64,000 nt of DNA, from positions 1,116,001 through 1,180,000 of the forward strand of contig CADCXC010000004.1 in assembly GCA_902806595.1 (NCBI GenBank). The letters are read 5' to 3'. Origin of the DNA: Pyrenopolyporus hunteri. Its lineage: Eukaryota > Ascomycota > Sordariomycetes > Xylariales > Hypoxylaceae. The notes beneath the pieces are model-generated. The model was not told the DNA's origin, did no database searches, and saw only the letters and a list, made by a program, of their open reading frames with translations. Of the stretch, positions 12,012 to 22,573 are shown piece after piece. The stretch's first letter is position 1. Each line of letters begins with the position of its first letter. The translations under genes were made by a program, and so were the position numbers.

Positions 12012-13550
12012 ATTGATTTAGCCGTAACGCCCCCTGACGCGCACGTCTAAAGCCACATGTCAGGCGAATTCCATCTTGATTCGTGGTGAGCTGGCGCTGC
12101 ACGCTGTGCCTATCGGCAGTCGAGGAGTTGCTCACAAGGAAAGTGAAAAAATTACGTGTTCAGACCGTTGGGGATGTTATAGATCGTCTGAAACCTTTCC
12201 TAGAGAAAGTTGCGGCTTATTGACTTATGTAGCTGCGGTTATTGCAGGTAGTATTTGCCATGTCTTGGCTAAATTGCCCCTGGGGGATGCGGAGCGAGGG
12301 TATTCGTCGCTCTGCTTCGCTGCTCTTGCTGCAACCAAGACGACCGCGACCGAGCTCCGGTGCGCGTAGAGTGCCAATGTATGTAGGTACCTACAGGTAT
12401 GCACAGTAGGTAGGGTGTGAGCCAGCCAGCCAGCCAGCCAGTGGTGGAATGGAATTTGGCGAATTTGGCAATTGTAACGTTTATTTGGCAATCGGATGTC
12501 AGTTCGGCTGCAGGCCGAAGAGAATTGCTCGTCTCCGTGTATGTTTTCTGCTTTCTTTTATTTTTATTTTCTTCCTCCTCTCTTGTTTTCGTTTCACTTA
12601 AGAAAGCGGTGGAACAATAAAACGGCCCGCTCCCTTGGCGAGTGGAAGTATGGTATGTGATAGGTGTCACTGACTATAATAGAGGTGTAATGAGAAAAGG
12701 AGATATTCAGAAACAAGCCAGAGATGGTAGTAATGGAAGCCAAAGTGCCAATGCAGGTAGGTACGAGGTAGGCACGCAGTACATGTAGGGACTATACGTA
12801 CCTACCTAGGGACCTAGGTAGACAATGTCAGACCCGCCATGATCGAGGATTCAGGTGCGTAAGATTGTGTGCTACGCGACTATAGTAGGGCAACTACACC
12901 ACAGTAGTGCCGTAGCTATGGGTATCTAACTCCAGTCGCTAAACTCATCTAGGATCTAGGGGCCCAAGTCTCGGCAGCTCAAATTGGCAAGGGGCATGGT
13001 TTTATTGGATCGGAGTGACGCTAGTGTCGTCATGGGGGCAAGCTCGGGGGGAGGTGACTGTAGGTAAGAGCTTACCAGCAGCTTTAACATACCTAGCATC
13101 TTGGGTTTCTTGGAAAGCCCACCCCCCAAAAAGGCCCGCTTTACAACTCTCGACTTACATAGTAAGTAGCATCCGGTCCCCGGTCCCAAGTCCCAAGTCC
13201 CAAGACGCCAGAATCCCACCAAGAAATCCCACCAAGACTTCGCTTGACAATTTCCAAGCTTCCCCGTAACAACTTTAGCAACTTAGCAGCTTAGCAACTT
13301 GCCAAAACCCAGCTAGGCAGACCTACGGCCTCCTAAGCCTATCAATCCTGGCCACGATACTACGGTAGATTTAATGAATCAACAAGGGACTAAATCTTGT
13401 CGTCCCAGCTAGTTCAATCCCCTTATTATCGCTCATCGGACGGTCACTGATCCTCCGTCATCACTTGCGACTTTTCCCGCAACTGGCCTCCCCCTTTACT
13501 ACTCATCCGTCCTAGTATTTAATTCGAATTGTGTCCCCGAGCGCGCAATT
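12012..13550. other. Divergent promoter region of RKM5 and acyl-CoA synthetase genes
   Basis: About 1.5 kb with no credible gene. It contains an (AGCC)n repeat near 12420-12441, TACCTACCTAGG-type palindromes near 12798-12825, tandem GTCCCAAGTCCCAAG copies near 13180-13203, and a CT-rich leader-like stretch just before the ATG at 13551. Transcription should leave in both directions. Confidence 0.5.
12420..12441. repeat. (AGCC)n tetranucleotide repeat
   Basis: About five perfect units. The same tetranucleotide family recurs near 17537-17553 and, on the other strand, near 45975-45995. Confidence 0.85.
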
Positions 13551-15792
13551 ATGACGACCGAGTGGCGAGAATCCAAGCTGAGGCATATGGTGCTTCAACC
13601 TAAAGCCACAGCAAAACCACCGTATTCCATCGAGTCGCCGGGAGCCGAAGCCGTCGAGGGAGAAACGAAACCCCGTCGACATCCTTTAACCGCGAACGGG
13701 CTCATCACGAGGCCTTCCGATGACATTACCACCGTCTATGAACTCCTACGCGTGAGCGTTGCCAAGTATGGCAATGCAAAGGCCATGGGTTCCCGACGCC
13801 TTGTGCGCACCCACCAAGAGAGCAAGAAAGTGAAGAAGATAGTCGATGGCCAGGAGCAGGAGGTGAACAAGGCCTGGACTTTCTTCGAGCTCGGTCCCTA
13901 CGAATACCTCACGTACAATGACTTCGAGAAGCTGGTTTTAAACGTCGGCTCCGGCCTGAGGAAGCTCGGCATGAACAAAGACGACAGAGTACACATCTTT
14001 GCTGCCACAAGCGCCAACTGGCTGGCTACCTCGCACGCCGCCGCCTCCCAGTCTATGCCCATCGTTACCGCATACGACACGCTTGGAGAGGAGGGATTAA
14101 AGCATTCGATGGTTGCGACGGGCGCGAAGGCAATTTTCCTAGATCCTCATCTGTTGCCTACGTTAGGCAATGTGCTCAAGGATGCCACGGAAGTGCGTTA
14201 CGTCATCTGGAACAACCAGAACCAGGTCAGACAGGAGCACATCAACAACTTGAAGAGCGCTTACCCTCACATCACCGTTGTAAGCTTCAAAGAGCTAGAA
14301 AAGCTCGGTAGGGAAAACCCCTTCGACCCGGTACCTCCCACCCCGGAGGATCTCTGCTGCATCATGTACACCTCAGGGTCTACCGGTACCCCTAAGGGCG
14401 TGCCCCTGAAGCACAAGAATCTCGTGGCTGCTGGTAAGCATCGCTGTTTCGCTGCGGTCCTATACAAAACTAACCGGGTCAATAGTTGCTGGCGTCAGTG
14501 TCGTAGTTCAGCCCTTCATCGGCCCAGGTGACGGCCTACTGACTTATCTTCCCTTGGCCCACATTCTCGAGCTTGTCTTCGAGAACGCCTCGTTATACTG
14601 GGGTTCTACCATGGGCTATGGAAACCCAAAGACGCTGTCCGATACGTCGGTCCGCAACTGCGCTGGCGATATTCGCGAGTTCAAGCCCTCTATTCTAGTC
14701 GGTGTACCGGCAGTCTGGGAGTCGGTCAAGAAAGGAATAACCGCCAAGGTCCACGAGGGCGGACCAGTCGTCCAGAACATGTTCTGGGGTGCGTTGTCAT
14801 TAAAGGCTAGATTGTTGGCCAGCGGCCTCCCCGGAACCGGCCTGCTCGACTCTATCGTTTTCAAGAAGATAAAGGAGGCAACCGGTGGTCGGTTGAAGCT
14901 CTGTCTGAACGGCGGTGGTCCTGTCGCAAAGGACACGCAGAGGTTCATTTCTATGGCCATCGCGCCGATGGTTATTGGTTACGGCCTTACAGAAACCAAT
15001 GCTATGGGCTCCCTCATGAACCCTCTCGAGTGGACGTCCGAGACGATTGGTGCAATGCCTGCATGTATTGAGGTCAAGCTTGTCGACTTCCCGGATGCTG
15101 GTTACTATGCGACCAACAAGCCGAATCCGCAAGGCGAGATTTGGATTCGCGGTGCCAGTGTCGCAGAGGAATATTACCAGAACGAGAAGGAAACCAAAGA
15201 GAACATGGCTCCTGGCGGTTGGTTCAAGACAGGAGACATTGGCGAATGGGATCCCAAGGGCCATCTAAAGATCATCGACCGCAAGAAGAATCTGGTCAAG
15301 ACTTTGAACGGCGAGTACATTGCATTAGAGAAACTAGAGTCCATCTACCGCTCAGCTCACGTCGTGGCCAACATCTGCGTGTACGCGGACCAATCAAAGG
15401 CTAAGCCTATCGCGATCATCGTACCAGCAGAGCCGGCGTTGAAGAAGCTAGCCGCCGAAAACGGAATACAAGGAAATAGTATCGAGGAATTAGTGCATAA
15501 CAAGAAGTTAAACGGCATCATACTAAGAGAGCTTCAGACCGTCGGACGAGCTGGTGGCCTCTCTGGTATTGAGATCATCGAAGGAGTGGCATTGTCAGAC
15601 GAGGACTGGACACCACAAAACGTAAGTTTATCAATCCGCCTACACCTAATTACCTAGGTATCTATTACATGAGTATTGTGAGCTGACCATCACCCATAGG
15701 GTCTCGTGACCGCGGCACAGAAGCTCAACCGCAAGGGCATCCTCGCCAAGTACCAAAAGGAGGTCGAGGATGCGTACGCTTCCTCAAGCTAA
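13551..15792 (+). CDS. FAA1: Long-chain fatty acid-CoA ligase, 703 aa
   Basis: Three exons: 13551-14433, 14486-15621 and 15700-15792. Intron 1 is 52 nt (GTAAGC, CTAAC branch, AATAG) and intron 2 is 78 nt (GTAAGT, CATAG); both restore frame. The AMP-binding P-loop MYTSGSTGTPKGVP ends exon 1 near residue 285. Further motifs are GYGLTETNAMGSL near 480 and the acyl-CoA synthetase signature GWFKTGDIGEWDPKGHLKIIDRKKNLVKT near 560-590, followed by NGEYIALEKLE. Length and the C-terminal TAAQKLNRKGILAKY fit the yeast Faa1/Faa4 group. It activates long-chain fatty acids to acyl-CoA with ATP for lipid synthesis, import or beta-oxidation. No signal peptide and no PTS1 tripeptide (it ends SSS), so a cytosolic or lipid-droplet/ER form is more likely than a peroxisomal one. 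FAA1 versus FAA4 cannot be told apart from this sequence. Confidence 0.95.
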
Positions 15793-18137
15793 GCGCCGCA
15801 GTCAAAGCTCTACGAGCCATATCGCAACCATGTTAGTTCCGGGGTTCTTAAGATTTCTGATAATCTGGAACGGCGAGAGAGTCTGATAGGAGAGGCGCTC
15901 CGAGCTTACGTGGTACCCGTCTGAGGTAGTCGAAACGTAATGGCCGGGCGTCGGATTCGATATTCTGATTAGGTTTGACGATACAAGATGAGATGAGATT
16001 TAGAAACGACGCTGCGCACGTTCGCTACGTGGGGGTCTTGTAAAGGTTTTTATGTTTGTTGCTTGAGCGTCTTTTTCATGGTGGCTTTTTTTTTTCTCTT
16101 TCTTTTGGATTGGTCTCCCGTGTACGTGTACGTTTAGTGTGCTGTTGAAGAAGAGAAGTAATACTGAGGAGGATACTGTGCCCCCTCTTTGGTAGAAAGG
16201 GGTGGGGGGCTAGACTGTTAGGAATAATATACGGTCTAGTTATATCATTTGACGAGTGTGGTTTATTCTGTTGGAAAGGTAGCGTCAAGGGTCGCCGGGC
16301 ATTGCAGTATATGTTATAGCTCTATATTCTATGTCAAGGTATGATACTTTATGTGGACTGGCCGTTCGTTTCCCCCGTTTCTCTTACTACGGGAGGATAT
16401 ATTCGGGTAGGGGTGCTAGAATTTATGCTGCTTTTAGTATCACCCTATGTAAGTATGGTTCTCACCGCTGAGGCTCTACACAGGACGTGCTATTTTTGAA
16501 CCGTGACGTTGGAACTAGACTAGGTACCCCGTAGCGGGAACTTCTCTCCAGGTAGATAGAGAGATGAACGATTATCCTTTCCTACGGCTTATTACGGCCT
16601 TGGTCTGTTGTAATATCACGATATGTATGTGTGTGTGTACCTGCCCACCGTATCTCAGATACATACCTACCTACCTAGGTGTTTAAGAAGATACGGTCGA
16701 TCACAACGAATCTAATTGAAATAGATATGTAGGGAAGCTGTAAGGAACGAACTAGTCAAGTCTCGAAAACCCACACCCTCTCACTACAGATCCTTTTCGT
16801 GAGGGCATATTCCCTACAAAGCTATTCCTCGTTACTGAACTTCAACCATCGCTCTTGTAAGTTCTTTAAGTCTCCGTAAGCATGGATAAAGTGTCAATAC
16901 AGCGGAACGACTTCCGCGGATAGGTCGGTGTGAATCTAGCTTTCAAACATCGGGGAGAATATTATTGACTCCTCGTAATAAATTCGGTCCTCTTCAAATA
17001 AGTCTACCACGATGAATATGTCTAGTGATAATCACTAAGTGCCTAGGCACTTATCTTCACCCCGTACGGGATCCTGCCTACTATTCATATCGTTCCCATG
17101 GTAGTAAGAGCCTTACTTCTCCATAAGAGAACCGAGTTGTTAATCTCATGTCAGGGTGTGGAAGGCATTAAAAGAGCGTATATGTACGTGATCCCGTCCA
17201 GTTCCTTGACTATGATGACTTGTTTAGGCACCTAGGTACGTATCTGAGAATTGTGCCTAGAGAAGTAAAATAAACGCTTTCTACCTCTAAGATATTAAGA
17301 CTCTAGGCTGAGATACCGAATCGATGTTCCGTTATATACCATATACTACCCTCACCCACGGATTCGAGGATAAAAGATCGACTAAACTTGCCCAGCTTAT
17401 CCAATCCCTCAAGAGTTCCTTGTACCTGGCCGGTTATACTTAATCTTTACCTAGGTTATACATTATATACAAGGCTACCATCGTCATAGACACATAGACA
17501 AGCTCTCGCCAAGATAACCGGCCCTCAAGCCGGCCGGCCAGCCAGCCAGCCAGAGATCGGCATCGCGAGGATGTAACATGCAATGTGCTTAGTAACATAC
17601 GCGCGGGGTGTTAACGTCTAGCATTGTATGTAGCGATCGCCTATCTACCTTATTTTCCTTTCTTTTGCTGTGCCTTTTACCCTGGGAGATCTGGCGGTAC
17701 CGGGCAATAGAATTGGTGGTAGGTAGGTAGTGGCTGCGGCGGCGGCGGCCGAGGGAGCCGGCGAAGCTTTGGCCCAAGTCCTACCTTAGGTGGTTTCGAG
17801 GGGACGAGGTGCTTGGCGAATGCTCGATCGTTACATTAACCTATTCTTACCCAGAACTGCCAGAGAAAAAAAAGACGCTCGAGGCCTGGTATAAACATAC
17901 AATCCGCGTTTATCCTTCTCTTAGAGTATAAAGGCCCGTGTAGGAGACGGAAAAGAGAAAATTTGGCACACTGGCGGCAAACCCTCCGAGATAGGGTTCT
18001 CGACACGACGCTGTCCTCATCTTCTCTTTCTGGTTTCGGCTTATGTTTCCCTAGCCGGCCTTGCTCCCATGTTCTCAAAGCTCTTTACTCTGGGGCACCT
18101 CACTGCTTGTCCGTCCTCTCCCCTTCAGGCTGTGGGA
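15793..18137. other. Convergent intergenic region, acyl-CoA synthetase and NCS1 genes
   Basis: About 2.3 kb expected to hold two 3' UTRs. No open frame has splice-supported protein character. It contains TACCTACCTAGGTG near 16670-16681, a TAGGCACCTAGGTACG palindrome near 17226, GGCCGGCCAGCC tetranucleotide repeats near 17530-17553 and a GCGGCGGCGGC run near 17737. Confidence 0.5.
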
Positions 18138-19023
18138 TTACACTAGCCCGTCATACAGAGACAGCGCCGAGACGATGGTCTCGTCACGTTTGCTGCCTTC
18201 CTTGAATTCATCCATGTCCAGGCTACCGTTCTCGTCCTTATCCATCATGCGGAAGATCTTCTTTACGCGTTTCTCGGGGGTATCTTCGTCTTCGGGCAGT
18301 TTCACCATCGAGCCGACCTATTTCGGGGCCGCATTTGTTAGTATTAGTTGGCCGTTGGTAGCTCTAGAAGGGTATGCGCGCACCATCTTGTAGATCGCTT
18401 CTACGATCTTGAGCATCTCGTCGTAGCTAATCTTGCCATCGCCGTCGATGTCGTATAGTTGGAAGGCCCAGTCAAGCTTATCCTCCATCTTGCCCCGGCT
18501 CGTGACGCTTAGGGCGCAGATGAATTCCTTGAAGTCGATAGAGCCCGACTTGTCCGAATCAAATACGTTGAAGACATAATCTGCGAAGGAAGATGGATCG
18601 CCGAAAGGGAAAAATTGCCGGTAGATCTTCTGGAACTCTTCCTTTGTGAGCATGCCCGAAGGGCAGTCCTTCAGGAAGCCTAAGACGGAGTGAGTACGGA
18701 TTCGCTCGGCAAGGAGCCGCTACGTGACGGCATGGAAGTGACCGACCCTTATACCATTGCTGCAGTTCCTTCTTGTCGAAATGCGTGGACTTCTGGAGTT
18801 CAGCCAGTTGTTCTTGTGAGAGTTTGGATTGACTAGACGATGCTGTGTTAGTTGGGGTTGTCTAATACTTGAACAGGGAACAATGACGATGGAGACAGAC
18901 GTCCCCCGCGTCTCCCGCGTCGGAGGGAGGGAATTCCTGCACAACCGCACAATGGTCGCGCGCGGCCGATGATGCAATGATGCAATACAAACTATTTCAA
19001 AGGGTGACTCACGATTTTCCCAT
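18138..19023 (-). CDS. NCS1: Neuronal calcium sensor 1 / frequenin homologue, 190 aa
   Basis: Four exons: 19023-19013, 18832-18747, 18679-18384 and 18317-18138. The first coding exon is only 11 nt (MGK plus two bases of Ser4). Intron 1 (180 nt) has donor GTGAGT, intron 2 the weaker GTCGGT, intron 3 GTGCGC. The 190-residue product has the family length. MGKSQSKLS is an N-myristoylation signal with Gly2. EF-hand 1 is degenerate (CPSG replaces the loop acids), as usual for NCS1. EF-hands 2-4 have intact loops DSDKSGSIDFKE, DIDGDGKISYDE and DKDENGSLDMDE. In yeast Frq1 binds and activates phosphatidylinositol 4-kinase Pik1 at the Golgi; fungal NCS1 proteins also affect calcium tolerance. Those roles are family knowledge. 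The 11-nt first exon is easily missed by gene callers. Confidence 0.96.
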
Positions 19024-19652
19024 TTTCGGTCCTCTGGCGTGGTGGTAATGATTATTCTATTAGGTATGGGTGTCTTGCGGTGTAGCCGGAAAGTCGGTGT
19101 TCGTCTTGCGAAGTCTCGCGAGGCCGAGGACTAAGGGGGGGTTGTTGATTATGCGACAAGTTGCGAAGCGAATGAAGGCGGGAGGTGGGGTTTGTCGCAA
19201 CGGCGAAGATAACAAATAGTTCCGACAAGGTTTCAAGAGGCTCTCGTGTGTGTCGCAGTAGGTAGCGGAGAGAGAGATAGAGAGAGAGATGCGTAAAATA
19301 ATAAAGAGAAACGTATAATCCTATAGAAGAAGAGATATGATACCTCCTACCAAAAAGTATGTATTGTAACGAAGGAAGGGTTGTTTTCGGATGTTATTCA
19401 GTTCTTTGGTTGCAGGTTGCAGGTTGCGGGATGTGGGCTGCGGGCTGCGGCGACTTGAGAGGTAGCTAACGTATAAGGTAGTATGTACCTAGGCGAAAGG
19501 GGACCAGACGTATGGGACTGTGCCGCCGCAGTGGTGCTTTGTCAGAGCTCTACATGTACTAGGACTGTGTAACGAAAGAAGTACCTAAGGTAAGGTAGGT
19601 ACCTGGAGTTCAGTACGGGCGAAGCAGGCTTTCCGAATTGGAGGCTGTACAC

Positions 19653-19714
19653 TAAAGCTGGCTTAAAGCTGGCTCAAAGGTTGGCCCAGGTTGGCCCAGG
19701 TTGGTTCGGGTTGG
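19653..19714. repeat. Two adjacent short tandem repeats
   Basis: AAAGCTGGCTT/AAAGCTGGCTC (11-bp unit, two copies) at about 19653-19676 is followed by a 10-bp GGTTGGCCCA unit, two good and two decayed copies, at about 19679-19714. Confidence 0.75.
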
Positions 19715-20845
19715 CTTTCTTTGCTGGGGTGACGACAAGGCGGTCGAGGAATGGGATTGGACTGTGATACGCAGATGTGAGCTCGCAATTGAAGATAAAT
19801 CCTGCAAACCCCCATACCCTACCCATCGTAATAACCACATGCACAGTAACTTGCCTACCTAGGCACGGAAGCCTACCTATTTGGTACGGTATCCCTATAT
19901 CCCTACCTCACCTCATAGGACAGGAAGACAGGAACAGGAACTAGGGGAAAAGGGGTGGGCCTTTGTTGGATCACTTACATGATCTCTCCCGGTCCGCCAG
20001 AGATTTTGCCGATCACCTAGGAACAACTGCGACGATGTAATGCAAGCTGAGGCTGTCTATCCTTGTTATGGCCCTCTAAACGTATCTATGTATGTCTGCT
20101 GTATGCTAGGCGCGGTGCGATGCGATGCGATGCGATACGATACGATGCAGCAGCAGATAAGGCATAAGATGCTTTGCTTTTTCTTTTTAACGGAGAGGGG
20201 TGCGATGAACGAGCAATAGGCTTTAAAGGAAGACGATACAGGTCCAGCGAGTGCAAACGTCAGCCCATCCTCCCCTTTTTGGGAACTTGGGGAAGCAATA
20301 CAATGATTGCTATCGTATGAGCCACTTATTGAAGGTATCGAAGGGTATGTGAGGTGAAAAGTAGGAGAATGGAGTTTGGGATTTTAATTGGGCATTGGCT
20401 TCGAGGGGAGGGGCCTGGCGGGGTAGTTATTAGATCATATGAACGGGGGAAGTTACGACTACCTATGGTACCTACTTATTAATGGGGGTCCATGATGGCT
20501 TAGAGGTACCTAACGTCGACGTATGGATGTCATGACCCTGCTCAAGGGTTGAAGATGCACCTCAGGTAGTAGGTACCTACCTATGTACCTACCGTAGTGG
20601 GGCTCTATGGGCAAATGGAACCATTCTACAGGTATGGCACGGAGCCACCTATAAGAAACATTCATTCAAATTTGAATCGTTCCAAAAATGGAACCGTTCC
20701 AAATAAGAAACGTTCCAAAAAAAAATTTATTTTTTTTATTTTAATTTATTATTTTATTTTATTTTATTATATTTTATTATTTTATTATTTTACTTTATTA
20801 TTCTATTTTATTACTTTACTTTATTATTTTATTAAAGAATTATTA

Positions 20846-20930
20846 TTTTTTTTTTTTTTTTACATTCGTTGGGAATCGAACCCCAACCTATACGGATATT
20901 TTCTACGGATTTTACCATTACACTACAGAG
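20846..20930 (-). repeat. tRNA-like Pol III promoter (A and B boxes) with A-tail, SINE-like
   Basis: On the minus strand an A-box match TAGTGTAATGG (20925-20915) lies 32 bp upstream of a perfect B box GGTTCGATTCC (20882-20872), the spacing of a tRNA gene. A T-arm can be drawn with one mismatch. The bases that should form the acceptor stem do not pair and no sound anticodon arm is seen, so it is not a functional tRNA. The minus strand continues into a run of about 16 A (20861-20846), not a T-run terminator. This is what a tRNA-derived SINE head with A-tail would look like; a decayed tRNA copy is the alternative. Confidence 0.5.
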
Positions 20931-21013
20931 TTTACGCGCGTGACAGGGATATGCTTAAACCTTAATATAAGGTTTACGCTAGTTGTATCATGCACCACTT
21001 TTTTTTTGGAACC

Positions 21014-21100
21014 TGTTACCTATTTCTGTTACCCGTAACCTATATCCGTTACGCGTAACATGTATTTGTTACCCGTGATATCTATTTGTTACTTGTTATT
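21014..21100. repeat. Degenerate ~20-bp tandem array with GTTAC(C/G)CGTAAC palindromes
   Basis: About five units each begin GTTAC at roughly 20-bp spacing. Two keep the dyads GTTACCCGTAAC and GTTACGCGTAAC, and others are decayed. A related GTTACCCGTTAC occurs near 21517, close to the right edge of the AT-rich island. Confidence 0.65.
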
Positions 21101-22338
21101 TATTTTTATTATTTTTTTCGTAATTGATGTTACTTACTTTGTTACGCGGTATGTGACTTGATGTTACCGCTACTAACTTATTACTTATAAATTTTTTTTA
21201 TTTTATTTTTTTATTTTTTTATTTTATTTTTTTATTTTTTTTTTTGTTTTTTATTTTTATTTTTTTTTATTTTTTTTATTTTTTTTTAAATAATAAAATT
21301 ACCTTTATATAATATTAAATATTATTAATCGTATAAATAAAATCGATTTTTTAAAGAATTTAAATGAAACGGTTTATAATTATAAAACGATACCGTATTT
21401 TAAAATGGTAACGCAGATTTGTTGCCAGGATTCAACCGCAAAACCTAGCAACCAAGTCGCGCCCCACTATATTTCGAGATTTGACCAATGAGAAGCTCTA
21501 AATCTACGGAACGTTACCCGTTACAAAACCATTTCAAAAAAAAGACCGTTCCATCTACCTACCTTTTGCCGCTACGGTAGGCATGTTACCCTGGATGTGT
21601 ATAGGCTTGACGTAATTGGTGCGAGTACCTGCGTCTGAATCGACCTGCAAACAACATCTGGATCCTTAAAATGTTTTAACTTCCCGATTACATGTAACTC
21701 CCTGGTACATTAATTTTAAACGCATTGTCGGCTCCAATTATGCATAGCCGGAAATCTGGCTTTACTCGAGTCTTCATCTGGTGTAAACGATTCAGGGAAA
21801 GGTTACCTGTTCCAATGGTACATCAACTTCTTTAAGCATGTACTACGTGAGGCGTCGTATTACTTGTAAAATTACACACCAAGAAATTCGTGGCAATGGT
21901 GGGTTGACCTACGCGGTGTGAGTGCCTTCTACCGATGCTGCTAATGCCGATGTATTATTATATTGTACAAAGTTACGGCCCATCCCGTCTTAATAGGTAC
22001 GTATGTACCTCGGTAGATGTACATGTACTGGGTAGTGGAGGCCTTTTGAGTTTCCCTTCGACAGAGTTGTGGTCAAACTGATGAATATATTATAGCACTG
22101 CCACAAAGACCAGCGCTTTTATTGGGTCGCCACTTCAGCGGTACTTCAACTCCCGAGAGGCTGGTTCCAGTTGGTGTAACACCGAACAACCACAAAAAGT
22201 CCGACGTTGATATACAAACACCCAAGGTCCCAAGGTTACAATAGATGAATTAAATACCTTATTCATGTATTTCCGCGATGATGCTACTATGTATCAGATA
22301 ATCGAATGAACAGCGCCAGATTCGACGCGGCAGAGTAT

Positions 22339-22542
22339 CTACAAGTTTACACCCAACGCCGGCCTGCGTCCCATCCGTCGCTCATGCATCCATCGTTCGA
22401 GCTCCACGCATTGTAGCAGATGCTCATATTGCTTTTTCGTAAAATGGTCTTCAACGGAATCAAAATGGGGCCAGAAGGCGGCACATGCCTCGTAGCCTAT
22501 TAAGTAGAACGTCGGCTCTCGCACCGGCACTCTGGGTCTCAT
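22339..22542 (-). other. Orphan 67-codon frame just downstream of CDC45
   Basis: From an ATG at 22542 to TAG the frame reads a compositionally protein-like peptide (motifs FYLIGYEACAAFWPHFDS, then KKQYEHLLQCVELERWMHER). It begins 32 nt past the CDC45 stop in another frame and would lie in its 3' UTR. CDC45 already ends with its normal C-terminus, so this is not a missing exon of it. It could be a small unannotated gene, the remnant of a truncated gene, or chance. I recognise no family. Confidence 0.3.
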
Positions 22543-22573
22543 TAAAATGGAAGACCGGGGGTTCAGGGGTGGT

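Larger units (their letters stand above)
20595..21469. mobile_element. AT-rich island, possible decayed repeat element
   Basis: Bounded by a perfect 9-bp inverted repeat, TAGTGGGGC at 20595-20603 and GCCCCACTA at 21461-21469. The interior is dominated by T-rich, TTTTA-like DNA (20717-20860 and 21180-21345), unlike the balanced composition outside. It carries a tRNA-like A/B box pair on the minus strand at 20872-20925, a second weaker B-box-like motif at 21428-21439, and a GTTAC tandem array at 21014-21100. Nothing in it encodes protein. C-to-T decay by repeat-induced point mutation would fit the composition. The 9-bp arms are short enough to be chance, and I see no clear target-site duplication. 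Class is undetermined: a SINE insertion inside an older relic is one reading. Confidence 0.4.
19024..22338. other. Gene-poor region containing an AT-rich island
   Basis: About 3.3 kb from the NCS1 start to an orphan frame behind CDC45. The first 1.5 kb is ordinary intergenic DNA: a purine-rich (GA)n patch near 19268-19290, two short tandem repeats at 19653-19714, and GATGC/GATAC repeats near 20114-20146. From about 20595 to 21560 it becomes strongly A+T-rich and repeat-like. After that composition returns to normal; no gene is visible in 21560-22338. Confidence 0.55.
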
